In this document: positions 1-8,156 of the stretch, one piece after another
Layout of the letters: every line of letters begins with the position of its first letter
Position numbering within the stretch: position 1 is the first letter of the stretch
NCBI GenBank assembly: GCA_050288085.1
Contig: JBNKDD010000086.1
Location: 1 to 19,855 of the forward strand
Length of the DNA stretch: 19,855 bases
Reading direction: 5' to 3'
From: JBNKDD01 sp050288085
GTDB lineage: Bacteria; Chloroflexota; Anaerolineae; Aggregatilineales; UBA3940
Notes under the pieces: generated by a model
Seen by the model: only the letters and a program-made list of their open reading frames with translations
Told to the model about the DNA's origin: nothing
The model's database searches: none
Position numbers and translations under genes: made by a program

Positions 1-133
1 ATCTTGACCGCCCTGACCTGCTTCACGCTCGGTCTCGCGTGTTAGCCCCTTGTTAAACAGTTATGCGACACTCTCAACTTTTTTAAACGAGATGAGAATG
101 ATAGATTGATCGAGCGGATGATGGTTCCAATAC
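1..133. other. Left-edge stretch with no recognisable gene
   Basis: I see no convincing coding frame, RNA gene or repeat here. A 62-codon minus-strand frame covering 42-230 runs through the terminator hairpin, has no ribosome-binding site, and its translation resembles nothing I know. I treat it as chance. Confidence 0.5.
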
Positions 134-188
134 AAAAAACCGGCTCATTGTCTCTGCGCTTATTTCTCGCATTGACATTGAGCCGGGT
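134..188 (-). terminator. Intrinsic terminator of the amino-sugar operon
   Basis: On the minus strand a stem (arms 174-188 and 139-152, pairing over about 13 bp with one mismatch, GC-rich core CCGGCTCA/TGAGCCGG) is followed at once by six U residues (A-run 134-139 on the plus strand). It lies about 50 nt after the stop codon of the SIS-domain gene, where the operon should end. The stem, loop of about 21 nt and U-tract are all directly visible. Confidence 0.85.
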
Positions 189-235
189 AAATCTATTTGC
201 TAGCGACTTTACATTTGGGCCTGGTAACACTAATC

Positions 236-1273
236 CTACAAAGTGCGGGTTACTTTGTGCAGGCTTCTAGGCACATCTGGGTCAAATCCTTTTATTCGCG
301 TCAGGTGATAGCAAAATAGCTGGGCTAATACAATGCTCACAATCGGGGTTGCCCATTCAGGGATATTTCTTGACAGTGGCAGCGGCGCTTTGGCCTGTGA
401 CAGGGCTGATTCATCATCTGAAATCACGACGAGTTCTGCCCGGAGTTCATTATTCAACCGGGCAAGTAATTCCTCCATATCTGGAAACACGACACCGTGT
501 GGCGCAACAGCCATGAGGGGGAATCCAGGCTCTACCATAGCGATTGGCCCATGCCGGAAATCAGCCGTTGAATAGGGCTGCGCCACCGTATAGGTCAGTT
601 CCTTCAACTTCAAGGCCCATTCAAACGCCGTGGCATAATTGTATCCCCGCCCCAGCACGACACAGTGCTCCATATACCGGAAGCGCTCAGTTGCACGAGC
701 CACCCTATCTTCCACATCCAACGCCATTTGGACAGCGGTGGGGATTTTTGATAATTCATCATACATAGCAGGGTGATCTGACAGCGCCGCCACGAGCATC
801 GCTATTGCCATCAGTGAGGCTGTATAGGTCTTGGTGGCTGCCACCGCTTTTTCCTGACCGGCGCAGATATCCAATACGAAGTCAGCGCTCTGGGCCAACG
901 GTGAATCGGTTACATTGGTGATCGCCGCAGTCAGAGCTCCCTGCTGACGACCTTCTTCCAGCACCTTGACGATATCAGGGGATTCACCGGATTGGGAAAT
1001 TCCCAGAATGAGGCCATCTTTGAGGGTCAATTGACGGTCATACAGGGTAAAAAGTGAGGGCGTTGCCATTGCCACAGGCAATCCGACGAAGCTACCTAAA
1101 AGGTATTTGGCATAGATGCCAGCATTGTCTGAACTGCCACGAGCAGCCAGATAGACAAATGATGGTCTCTTCTGGCGGATTGCTTCGGCGATCTGATTGA
1201 CCGTGCCTGCCTGCGAATCAAGCAGTGTGTTTAGCACTTCCGGTTGTTCATGCATTTCATGAATGAGAGTCAT
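236..1273 (-). CDS. Double SIS-domain sugar isomerase/deaminase (GlmS isomerase-domain / GlmD-like)
   Basis: 345 residues with two SIS domains (about 25-160 and 195-320) and no N-terminal glutaminase domain. It is therefore equivalent to the isomerase half of glucosamine-6-phosphate synthase. Conserved GlmS signatures are visible: SQSGES (93-98) for sugar phosphate binding, the AGQEKAVAATK segment (138-148), the KLKE motif with Lys222/Glu225, His241 in FRHGP, and near the C-terminus DVPRSLHK with Lys340, matching the GlmS lysine that forms the fructose-6-phosphate Schiff base. Stand-alone enzymes of this type include archaeal GlmD (glucosamine-6-P deaminase), AgaS and FrlB. With the deacetylase and kinase in the same operon, an amino-sugar-6-phosphate deaminase/isomerase in the cytoplasm is the best inference. 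FrlB-like deglycase activity on another amino-linked sugar phosphate cannot be excluded. It starts 11 nt after the URO-D-like gene with an AGGA ribosome site and is the last gene of the operon. Confidence 0.9.
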   Translation of the reverse strand: MTLIHEMHEQPEVLNTLLDSQAGTVNQIAEAIRQKRPSFVYLAARGSSDNAGIYAKYLLGSFVGLPVAMATPSLFTLYDRQLTLKDGLILGISQSGESPDIVKVLEEGRQQGALTAAITNVTDSPLAQSADFVLDICAGQEKAVAATKTYTASLMAIAMLVAALSDHPAMYDELSKIPTAVQMALDVEDRVARATERFRYMEHCVVLGRGYNYATAFEWALKLKELTYTVAQPYSTADFRHGPIAMVEPGFPLMAVAPHGVVFPDMEELLARLNNELRAELVVISDDESALSQAKAPLPLSRNIPEWATPIVSIVLAQLFCYHLTRIKGFDPDVPRSLHKVTRTL

Positions 1274-1284
1274 AGATTCCTATC

Positions 1285-2466
1285 CTACGAATACTGTCCA
1301 ATGTCATCACTTAACGGTGTGAGCAGTTCTAATTTCCAGGGCTGCATCTTGGGAGATACCGAGCAAGCCGTACTCAAGATATAACCGCCGCCCGGTTTTC
1401 CAACCAGAATACGGTCGGTTGCGTGGGCGATGACATCTTCTTTTTCCTTATATTGTAACAGCGCCACCGCGTTCATGTTCCCCTTGATGAACACCCGGTC
1501 ACCGATCTGTGATTTAGCAGTTTCCAGATCGGAATTACCCAGCGGCGGCGGGTCAAGCGTATCAATCCCCATGGTTCCGGTCTGAACCATCAGCTCCAGC
1601 CGGTCACCGATACTGCCGCAGGTATGAGTATAAACAACGGTGCCGGTGGCTTTGACGGCGTCAACGAGCTGTTTTTCGTAGGGGAGAACAAACTGTTCAT
1701 ACATCCGGGGAGAGAGCAGCGGGCCGCCTGCAAAAGCTGACGAAATGAGCACAGCATCCACACCATGTTTGGCCTGCGCAACTCCCCAGGTGATCGCCGC
1801 CGTTGTGAATCGTTCCAATAGAGCATGAGCTTTGGCCGGGTCTTCCAGTAGAGCCAGCAGCGCATTCTCGTAACCGATCAACTCCATGAAATGGGTGAAG
1901 GGCGAGAAAACTTCGCCATGAATAGAGACTTCTCCCTGGCTCTTTTCCTTAACCAGATCAATCGTCCGGTAGAAGTACGGAGGGACTTCGGCAAACGGGC
2001 CGGGTTTTTCCTTTCCAGCTATCCAGGGAACATGGTAGATATTCCATACATAGCCGGTAATGTCATCAAGGCCGTCCAGGTTTTCGGGATCGATCTGCTC
2101 AAAGTCAGCGCGAGGCAGTCCCAAATCACCGGCAGGCATATGGATCGGGCTATCATCCCAGGGAACCAGGGTTTTATCACCATTGGCCCAGGTCAATAAT
2201 TCTCCCTCCCGCGTTTCTTCAACGGATACCAGATCGTCCAGGAAGTCAGCAGGTCGACCGGGTAAGTTGATCAGAATGCCGTCGAAGTGATAACGGCGTT
2301 GGAGTTGAATCAGAGCCTCGGCAAACCCCTCACTGGTAAACCATATTTTATGAGGCGGTATATCCGTGTTGAGAAAGTAATGCCCCAGTGCGAGTTGGCA
2401 CATGACCGGCACCCGGTCCGGGGCTTTATGCTGCATTGCGAGTGCGATACGTTCACGCCCATTCAT
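1285..2466 (-). CDS. Uroporphyrinogen decarboxylase (URO-D)/MtaA-superfamily protein
   Basis: 393 residues, a TIM-barrel protein of the URO-D superfamily by overall pattern: N-terminal RERIALAMQHKAPDRVPV, the central HGEVFSPF segment, the long helix with LLERF, and HTCGSIGDRL. The N-terminal arginine motif of true porphyrin decarboxylases is absent, so it is unlikely to act in haem synthesis. A His281-x-Cys283 pair and Cys368 match the H-x-C-xn-C zinc site of the MtaA/CmuA/MtbA methyltransferase branch. The sequence suggests a zinc-dependent methyl transfer or unknown chemistry, but no corrinoid protein is encoded nearby. It is translationally linked to its neighbours, with a 7-nt gap from the upstream permease gene and an 11-nt gap to the SIS gene. 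URO-D-like genes inside sugar-transport operons have no assigned role that I know of. Family assignment is firm; function is open. Confidence 0.88.
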   Translation of the reverse strand: MNGRERIALAMQHKAPDRVPVMCQLALGHYFLNTDIPPHKIWFTSEGFAEALIQLQRRYHFDGILINLPGRPADFLDDLVSVEETREGELLTWANGDKTLVPWDDSPIHMPAGDLGLPRADFEQIDPENLDGLDDITGYVWNIYHVPWIAGKEKPGPFAEVPPYFYRTIDLVKEKSQGEVSIHGEVFSPFTHFMELIGYENALLALLEDPAKAHALLERFTTAAITWGVAQAKHGVDAVLISSAFAGGPLLSPRMYEQFVLPYEKQLVDAVKATGTVVYTHTCGSIGDRLELMVQTGTMGIDTLDPPPLGNSDLETAKSQIGDRVFIKGNMNAVALLQYKEKEDVIAHATDRILVGKPGGGYILSTACSVSPKMQPWKLELLTPLSDDIGQYS

Positions 2467-2473
2467 GATCTGA

Positions 2474-3304
2474 TCAGCCTTTCACTGCTCCAGCCGTTAA
2501 CCCTTTTATGAACTGTCGGGCCATCAAGAGATACATAATTAGCACCGGGATTGCCGCCAACGAAAGGGTACTCAAGATGCGATTCCAGTCGGTCTGATAC
2601 TGCCCAAAGAGCAAAGAAACCCCATAGGGTACGGTGCGGGCCGATTGCTCGCGGATAAAGATCAGCGGGAACCACAGATCATTCCACACCGGGATCAGGT
2701 TCGCGAGAAAGGCCGTCGCCATCGCCGGTCTGATGATGGGCAAAATAATCGAAGAGTAAATCCGCCACTCCGATGCACCATCCACACGGGCCGCCTCAAA
2801 CAGGTCTCGTGGAATGGTGCGGATAAAAGGCGTCAGAATAAAGGTGGAAGTCGGCAAGCTCATCGCGATATAGACCGGTACCAGACCCCAGATCGAGTCA
2901 TTTAGCCCCAGCTTCAAAATGATCTGGAAGATGTTGATCGTGCCCAGGCGGATCGGGATCATCAGGCCAGCGACAAAGAACAGGTAGATGAAATCCGAAA
3001 GACGGGATCTCCAGTTGGCTAAAGCATAGGCCGCCATCGAGGCAAAAAAGAGCATTACCCCTAAGGACACCAGCGTCACGATCAGGCTGTTCTTGAAATA
3101 GAGGTCAAATCGCCCATCTACCCAGGCGCTCTGATAGCCTTCAAACGTGATTGGATTGGGTAAGCTGTAGGGATGGCGGAAAATTTCCCGCTTGGGTTTG
3201 AGAGAGTTAACCAGCATTGTCCACAACGGGAACAGGACAATAAAAGACCAGAAGATCAATATTGCGTGTGTAAAGAATGTGGCAGCTTTCGACTGTTGAT
3301 GCAT
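2474..3304 (-). CDS. ABC sugar transporter permease, MalG/UgpE type
   Basis: 276 residues with six predicted membrane helices. It is a MalG-like inner-membrane subunit of a CUT1 carbohydrate importer. The cytoplasmic EAA loop that contacts the ATPase is visible (EAARVDGASEWRIYSSI followed by ILPIIRP). The C-terminus ends in MARQFIKGLTAGAVKG, a usual ending for this subunit (…QRYFVRGLTAGAVKG). It follows the first permease by 11 nt and precedes the URO-D-like gene by 7 nt. No transporter ATPase is encoded in the window. CUT1 importers often share one ATPase encoded elsewhere (MsmK/MalK type), and that is inferred here. Confidence 0.95.
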   Translation of the reverse strand: MHQQSKAATFFTHAILIFWSFIVLFPLWTMLVNSLKPKREIFRHPYSLPNPITFEGYQSAWVDGRFDLYFKNSLIVTLVSLGVMLFFASMAAYALANWRSRLSDFIYLFFVAGLMIPIRLGTINIFQIILKLGLNDSIWGLVPVYIAMSLPTSTFILTPFIRTIPRDLFEAARVDGASEWRIYSSIILPIIRPAMATAFLANLIPVWNDLWFPLIFIREQSARTVPYGVSLLFGQYQTDWNRILSTLSLAAIPVLIMYLLMARQFIKGLTAGAVKG

Positions 3305-3315
3305 TGCCCTAACTC

Positions 3316-4260
3316 CTACATTTCATGTTCATGTTGGCGTGAATAAAACAGCCAGATCGATACACCAACAAGAAGGATAGAGAAGGTGAGGGTCGCAACT
3401 GCTGCCCCTACCCCCATATTCGGTTCAGCAACAGGATGCTCCCCGGCGATGGCCGTCCGATAAAAGAATGTCCCCAGAATATCGCTGGCATAATTCGGCT
3501 CTCCACGAGAACTTGCCATCGCGAAAACAATGTCAAAAGCATTGAAGTTACCAACGAAGGTCAACACGGAGACAATGCCGATAGTAGGCATCAATAGGGG
3601 GAATTTGACTCGCCAGAAAGACTTCCAGGGAGAAGCCCCATCAACCAGTGCCGCTTCAATGATGTCATCAGGAATAGAGAGTAAGCCCGCCATAAACAGC
3701 ATGGTTGGCATCCCGACCCACTGCCAGACGGAAGCCAGGGAAATCACGATCAGGGCAAAGTTTGGATCACCTAACCAGGGCAGTGCCCAGGACTCTAATC
3801 CGACTGCCACCAATGTCTGGTTGATGATCCCCCAGCGTGGATTTAAGAGCAATGACCAGAGAAAACCCACGACCAATGTAGAAAGTGTCACCGGGATGAA
3901 AATGATCGTCCGGTAGATATTCCGCCCTTTAATCGGAGAAGACAGCAGGGCAGCAAAAAGCAGTCCCAGAGTGTTCTGGATCAGCATGTGAATGCCAAAG
4001 AAGATAAAGGTGTTTTTCAGGGCATTCAACCATCGCTCATGCCAGAGGGTATCTGTGAACAGCTCACGATAGTTAGCCAGACCGACAAAACGCTCTGGTG
4101 TTAAGCCTTCGCCGGTATAAAGACTGAGACGCATGGAGTTAACAAGGGGGAAGGCCATAAACCAGATATAGATCACCAGGGCAGGCGCGATAAACAGAAA
4201 CCATGTCCAACGCTGTCGGCGCTGCTGCCTGGATACTTTTACACGTGCTTTTTGTTCCAT
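3316..4260 (-). CDS. ABC sugar transporter permease, MalF/UgpA type
   Basis: 314 residues from the chosen start. It is a MalF/UgpA-like CUT1 permease with a basic N-terminus, a first membrane helix (FLFIAPALVIYIWFMAFPLV) and further helices. The EAA loop reads EAALVDGASPWKSFWRVKFP and LLMPTIG. I chose the start at 4260 (MEQKARVK…) because AGGAGAG lies 7 nt upstream on the minus strand; an upstream ATG at 4308 falls inside the intercistronic hairpin and would add 16 unlikely residues. It pairs with the MalG-type subunit to form the membrane channel for the sugar delivered by the lipoprotein encoded just upstream. Confidence 0.94.
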   Translation of the reverse strand: MEQKARVKVSRQQRRQRWTWFLFIAPALVIYIWFMAFPLVNSMRLSLYTGEGLTPERFVGLANYRELFTDTLWHERWLNALKNTFIFFGIHMLIQNTLGLLFAALLSSPIKGRNIYRTIIFIPVTLSTLVVGFLWSLLLNPRWGIINQTLVAVGLESWALPWLGDPNFALIVISLASVWQWVGMPTMLFMAGLLSIPDDIIEAALVDGASPWKSFWRVKFPLLMPTIGIVSVLTFVGNFNAFDIVFAMASSRGEPNYASDILGTFFYRTAIAGEHPVAEPNMGVGAAVATLTFSILLVGVSIWLFYSRQHEHEM

Positions 4261-4285
4261 GCTTCTCTCCTGAAGGTGCACTTTT

Positions 4286-4318
4286 AAATACAAGGGTGCA
4301 TTACGCACCCTTGTATTT
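4286..4318 (-). promoter_or_regulatory. Intercistronic hairpin between binding-protein and permease genes
   Basis: A perfect 14-bp inverted repeat (AAATACAAGGGTGC / GCACCCTTGTATTT) with a 5-nt loop lies in the 112-nt gap after the solute-binding-protein gene. On the minus strand it is followed by AAAAG rather than a free U-tract, so it is at most a partial terminator. By position it fits the known role of such stem-loops in sugar ABC operons: keeping binding-protein mRNA more abundant or stable than permease mRNA. The role is inferred; the structure is visible. Confidence 0.75.
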
Positions 4319-4372
4319 GTTAAGTGATTGACGGAAAGTTCTTACAAAAAACTTCCTCGAAGAACGTTAGCT

Positions 4373-5710
4373 TTACTCGCTGCAGGTCTGGGCCGGGGCA
4401 AACCATTCTGCCAGGCCATCTTGCAGCGCTTGAGCCGCTTCCTCTGGGGTCATGGTGCCAGCCGCAACTGCGATTGTACCATCCTGCATCAGGTTGTAGC
4501 CGTTCGGCTCACCGTCAAGCAGACCTTCCCAGGCCCAACGTACATCCAGGCCGCGCCCGTCGTTCAGCGCGAGGAAAGTCTTGGCGTGTTCGTTGGTCAG
4601 CACCGGGGCCTGGCTGTGAATTGGGAAGAAGCCGGGGAGCTCATTGCCCAGAACGGTAGCAAATTCCTGAGTGGTCAGCCATTGCAGGAAGACGCGGGCC
4701 GCTTCCTTGTTCTCAGAGGCAGCGTTCAGGCCCATGCCTGCATCCATGTGGAAGGTCACATATTCTTCGTCCTGACCTTCGGGGGCAGGAACAGCGAATA
4801 CACTCCAATCGAATTCCGGTTCTTCTGACTCGAAGAAGGGGATATCCCAGGAGCCGCCAAACCACATCGCTGCCTCACCCAGCAGGAAGAGCTGCTGGCT
4901 GTCGTAGTAGGTCAGGGCTTCCTGGCCTTCAGGCAGGTACGGGCCGATATCGGCTACTGCCTGGAAAGCGGCAACCACGTGCTCGTCATTGAAGCAGCGC
5001 TCGCCGTTCAGGTAGGCTAACCGGCCTTCATGCCCACCGATGTAGTTGGGAGCCAGGTTCATGAACACGATCTCCGCCATCGTCCATTCGTCGCCGGATG
5101 CATTGGCAAAGGGTTCATATCCCGCATCCTGGATGATCTGGGCATCGGCAATCAGCTCTTCCCAGGTCTCCGGGATCGACAGGCCGAGTTCATCAAAGAT
5201 AGCTTGATTGTAGTAGATACCGTGCGAAACGGCGATCAGCGGCACACTGTAGGGGATACCGTCGTCGGTCGCCCAGGGAGCCTGTGCCTCTGCCGTGAAG
5301 TTGTCCATCCCCGGCAGGTCGTCCAGCGCCTCAACGTAGCCCTCTTCATAGAGCTGGCGGGTGGTTGCATAGGAACGGGTGAAGAACACGTCCCAGGCTG
5401 TCCCACCTTCCAACTGGGTGCGGAGGGTGGCGTTGTACTCCGGCGGGTTGGTCGGGTCGAAGGTCACTTCGATGTTGGGGTATTCTTCGTTGAAGGCCGC
5501 GATGATCGCATCCCAGGCGGCGACGTCGTCAACCCGCCACGAGCCAATCGTGATCTCGCCGGACACATCAGCCGCCGGCATCTCTTCTTCTACTGCTGGC
5601 GCTTCTTCTTCTGTCTCTGCTTCTTCGGTTGGCGCAGGGCTACCACAGGCTACGAAAGCCAGAATTAGCAAAGCCAGCAAAGCAAGCACGAACAGCCTTT
5701 TCCTAGTCAT
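4373..5710 (-). CDS. ABC sugar transporter substrate-binding lipoprotein
   Basis: 445 residues, a CUT1 extracellular solute-binding protein (SBP family 1). The chosen start (MTRKRLFV…, at 5710) gives a standard lipoprotein signal peptide ending FVAC, with Cys22 as the lipid-anchored residue, followed by an acidic Pro/Glu-rich tether. A start at 5809 would add 33 residues before the signal peptide and is rejected; GAGGAG lies just upstream of 5710. The mature part has typical features: EITIGSWRVDD, AFNEEYPNIEVTF, LRTQLEGGTAWDVFF, AMWFGGSWDIPFF and the C-terminal EEAAQALQDGLAEW. Many aromatic residues suggest sugar stacking, but the ligand cannot be read from the sequence. From the operon an amino-sugar or N-acetylated oligosaccharide is inferred. 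The gene lies 179 nt after the deacetylase gene, a gap long enough for an internal control element. Confidence 0.95.
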   Translation of the reverse strand: MTRKRLFVLALLALLILAFVACGSPAPTEEAETEEEAPAVEEEMPAADVSGEITIGSWRVDDVAAWDAIIAAFNEEYPNIEVTFDPTNPPEYNATLRTQLEGGTAWDVFFTRSYATTRQLYEEGYVEALDDLPGMDNFTAEAQAPWATDDGIPYSVPLIAVSHGIYYNQAIFDELGLSIPETWEELIADAQIIQDAGYEPFANASGDEWTMAEIVFMNLAPNYIGGHEGRLAYLNGERCFNDEHVVAAFQAVADIGPYLPEGQEALTYYDSQQLFLLGEAAMWFGGSWDIPFFESEEPEFDWSVFAVPAPEGQDEEYVTFHMDAGMGLNAASENKEAARVFLQWLTTQEFATVLGNELPGFFPIHSQAPVLTNEHAKTFLALNDGRGLDVRWAWEGLLDGEPNGYNLMQDGTIAVAAGTMTPEEAAQALQDGLAEWFAPAQTCSE

Positions 5711-5809
5711 ATTAGTCTCCTCACAGTAATATTGAACTGCGGCGTGGGGCTCCGAGTACCAGGTCTGTTGCATAGAGATGGTTCCAAAGGAGTCTCCGCC
5801 CTCTTTCAT

Positions 5810-5831
5810 ATGTGGTTATCGGCAGCCACAT
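5810..5831. repeat. Short inverted repeat upstream of the binding-protein gene
   Basis: ATGTGG (5810-5815) and CCACAT (5826-5831) form a perfect 6-bp inverted repeat with a 10-nt spacer in the 179-nt gap between the deacetylase and binding-protein genes. It could be an operator or a weak RNA hairpin. It does not match the TTAGTAAG half-sites in front of the operon. Little more can be said. Confidence 0.3.
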
Positions 5832-5889
5832 TAACGTTCTTTTCTTCTTCTCTTTCTCTCCTTTCTATACTCGCGAATAAAGGGCGATT

Positions 5890-6738
5890 TCATGACATAT
5901 CGGTGATTAACTTTTGTACATCCTGAGAGAACCGGTTGATCTGCTCCTGCGTAAAGGCCAGGATATCCTTTGTGGTGTCCTCAATCAGCGGTGTGAGATC
6001 CATCGCAAAGGTAAGGCCGGTAGCTGTATCCACGCCATGTGATGCGAAGTAGGTCGCATTAGCTCTCCTACGGCCCATCGTAGCCAGGTCATACCGTTTT
6101 CCTCCACATATCTGGGAGTCAAAAACGCCCAGCAAGGCCATCTGAAGACTCTCTCGTGCCGAACAATCAAAAGGAACTTTGAGATCATCCGGCAGCCAGT
6201 CCAGATTTCGCCAGACCTCACAGCCGTATAATTTCTGAGGGCGTTGATCTTCAGGTAAGCGGCGGATAGCTTCGATGACTCGCAGCACGACGGCCACATG
6301 GGATGGATGCTTATCGGCGAGATTATGGGTGTATATCACGCCAGGCCGGGCTGTCTGCACTAATAGTTTGATATCTTCAACCGGGTCTTTATTGGTACTG
6401 TCTTTGATGACCGAACTGGGGTGATCAAGTAATATCTGTGCGGCATAACCGCCTACAAGCGCAGCCTTCTTTTGTTCCTCCATCCGGATCTGACGCATCG
6501 CTTCGTCAGTGTAATCTTTGTATAGATCATCCCGCGGCGAACCGCTGCCATTGGTGACAATTACACCAGAAAACCATTTATCTGGAAGTTGAAAGCATTG
6601 GAGAATGCCATCAATCGCCATAATTTCCAGATCGTCCTGGTGGGCGGCAATGCCCATATGGGTGGTCCGCGTTAAGGCTTCTTTCTCAGAAAGGCCATCG
6701 GGAACATAAATTTGGGCGGTGCCCAATGAGAATTGCAT
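5890..6738 (-). CDS. PIG-L/LmbE-family deacetylase
   Basis: 282 residues from the chosen start, a PIG-L family zinc-dependent N-deacetylase (relatives: MshB, BshB, LmbE, archaeal diacetylchitobiose deacetylase). The metal and catalytic motif is AHQDDLE: His33, general-base Asp35 and Asp36, where Gln replaces the usual Pro of AHPDD. The second metal motif is the KHPSH segment with His144/His147, as in the family's HxxH. Expected substrate: an N-acetylated amino sugar or its derivative, releasing acetate. There is no signal peptide, so it should act in the cytoplasm after import. I prefer the ATG at 6738, with AAGGA about 11 nt upstream; the ATG at 6750 has its purine run directly abutting the codon. 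The start is a few nt after the kinase stop. It is the first of the likely catabolic enzymes after the kinase. Confidence 0.88.
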   Translation of the reverse strand: MQFSLGTAQIYVPDGLSEKEALTRTTHMGIAAHQDDLEIMAIDGILQCFQLPDKWFSGVIVTNGSGSPRDDLYKDYTDEAMRQIRMEEQKKAALVGGYAAQILLDHPSSVIKDSTNKDPVEDIKLLVQTARPGVIYTHNLADKHPSHVAVVLRVIEAIRRLPEDQRPQKLYGCEVWRNLDWLPDDLKVPFDCSARESLQMALLGVFDSQICGGKRYDLATMGRRRANATYFASHGVDTATGLTFAMDLTPLIEDTTKDILAFTQEQINRFSQDVQKLITDMS

Positions 6739-6753
6739 AGCTTTCTTCATCCT

Positions 6754-8142
6754 TTAAATGAGTTCGGGTAGACTTGCCGCCGCAATTGACTGGCCCACCC
6801 GGCGACTTTTTTCATCGGGAAGTCGGATGTTGATCTGGTCGAGCAGTTCGGGGAACTCCGCAGATAATACTTCCCTGGCTCCCTCAAGAATGAGGTGTCC
6901 GCCGTGCCCGGATGTGCAGCGCCCTAAAATCAACACGTGATTCAAGTCGTAGAAATCGGCATAGTGAGCGATGGTATAGCCCATGTAAACGCCCATGCTC
7001 TGCCAGATTTGTTCAGCGCCCTGATGACCGGCCTCAAGTTTCTCCTGGACAAACTCCAACTTCCTCGCGTTTGTGATATTCTGGGGAATCTCAATGCCAG
7101 CTCTGGGGCTCAACCGGAAAACACATTGTTGAGAGAAGTAGACTGCCCCTACCCCTCGGTCGCCGGACCATTCGTCGATTGGGGCGTTCGGGTTGTAATC
7201 AACCGGTGCGAAGGCCAACTCATTCAACCAGTCCGTAATGTTGCCGGTGGAGGTTACATAGCCTGCCGCTTCACTCGATCCGAGGGCAATACCGAGAACG
7301 CCGTTATCTTCAAGTGACATGGAGCCTGCCAGGGCCGTTACTTCGCCATCATTGACAATTTCTAAGGGAACGCCAAAGGTGTCTCGAATCTCCAGGAACA
7401 TATTCCTGACCGCGCTAAAACTCTGCTCAGGAATACCCCGGAACAATGAAGCGATCATGGGGCGGTTATTGACATAGACCCCGGCAGAACTGCCACCGAT
7501 GGCATCGACGCGGGGCATTTTGGAGGCAGCCAACCTGAGCGCCTCCATGATCCGATCTTTATGGTACTGCGGATCGGTCTGCTTGCGCGGCTCCCACTCG
7601 ATCTCTGTGCTAAAGACTGCTTCACCATCGATCACGGCTGATACCTTCAAGTCCGACGCGCCAAGATCGAAGCCGATACGGCAGCCGTCCATGTGCCGTC
7701 CCAATGACTGTTGACGCTCACGAGCAGGCGGCACCTCTGAGGGGTCACAGGTAACAACGGTAAAAGTTTGCTCGTAGACTCTCTCACCCATAAAGTTATA
7801 ATCAAAAGCCCGTTCCCCATCAGGTGCATACAGGCGCTTAATGTGATTGCCGATACTTTCAGGCCCCCCAACAGTGACTTTCCAGCCACCACGCTGCCAG
7901 AGGAGAAACTTTACCAGCCGTTCGCAATGATATAGATTGTCAGCAGCCCGCGGATGATTGTCAGGAAAAACCACGGTTTCGATTCGAGATGTGGCCCCAT
8001 CAGATCGCTCAAAGCCTAAAATAAGGGGAATACCAACGCCAGAGGCGATAACATCCTGTTCGAAAGTCTGACGAGCCAACTTGGCCGGGATAAAATCTGG
8101 ATCAAGGGGTGGCTTAAGTTTATTTTGAAGCGCTAATTTCAC
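6754..8142 (-). CDS. ROK/ASKHA-fold sugar kinase-like protein with extra N-terminal region
   Basis: 462 residues. An actin-like (ASKHA) ATPase core starts near residue 155 with GFDLGASDLKVSAV (phosphate-1 loop) and continues to VNDGEVTALAG around 263-273, where Asp265 sits at the catalytic-base position of ROK kinases (NDANAA). ALGSSEAAGY follows near 287. The ROK zinc motif CxCGxxGC is absent, and about 150 residues before the core belong to no family I recognise, so this is an atypical ROK member. It is probably a cytoplasmic sugar or amino-sugar kinase, though regulatory or non-catalytic use is possible. The start is GTG with AAAGGA 7 nt upstream. It follows the repressor gene by 14 nt and precedes the deacetylase gene almost without gap. 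Confidence 0.75.
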   Translation of the reverse strand: MKLALQNKLKPPLDPDFIPAKLARQTFEQDVIASGVGIPLILGFERSDGATSRIETVVFPDNHPRAADNLYHCERLVKFLLWQRGGWKVTVGGPESIGNHIKRLYAPDGERAFDYNFMGERVYEQTFTVVTCDPSEVPPARERQQSLGRHMDGCRIGFDLGASDLKVSAVIDGEAVFSTEIEWEPRKQTDPQYHKDRIMEALRLAASKMPRVDAIGGSSAGVYVNNRPMIASLFRGIPEQSFSAVRNMFLEIRDTFGVPLEIVNDGEVTALAGSMSLEDNGVLGIALGSSEAAGYVTSTGNITDWLNELAFAPVDYNPNAPIDEWSGDRGVGAVYFSQQCVFRLSPRAGIEIPQNITNARKLEFVQEKLEAGHQGAEQIWQSMGVYMGYTIAHYADFYDLNHVLILGRCTSGHGGHLILEGAREVLSAEFPELLDQINIRLPDEKSRRVGQSIAAASLPELI

Positions 8143-8156
8143 TGTCTATTCCTTTG

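Noticed and set aside
42..230. 62-codon minus-strand frame at the left edge
   Set aside because: It spans the operon terminator, has no ribosome site and no recognisable protein pattern.
4320..4370. Second hairpin (GGAAAGTT / AACTTCC) after the binding-protein gene
   Set aside because: It is short with a bulge and overshadowed by the 14-bp stem next to it.
5030..5668. 212-codon plus-strand frame
   Set aside because: It is antisense to the well-supported solute-binding lipoprotein; the translation shows no family pattern.
5721..5831. 36-codon minus-strand frame (ATG at 5831) upstream of the binding-protein gene, as a leader peptide
   Set aside because: The nearest purine-rich ribosome-like site is too far upstream, the start lies in the inverted repeat, and the composition is not that of a regulatory leader.
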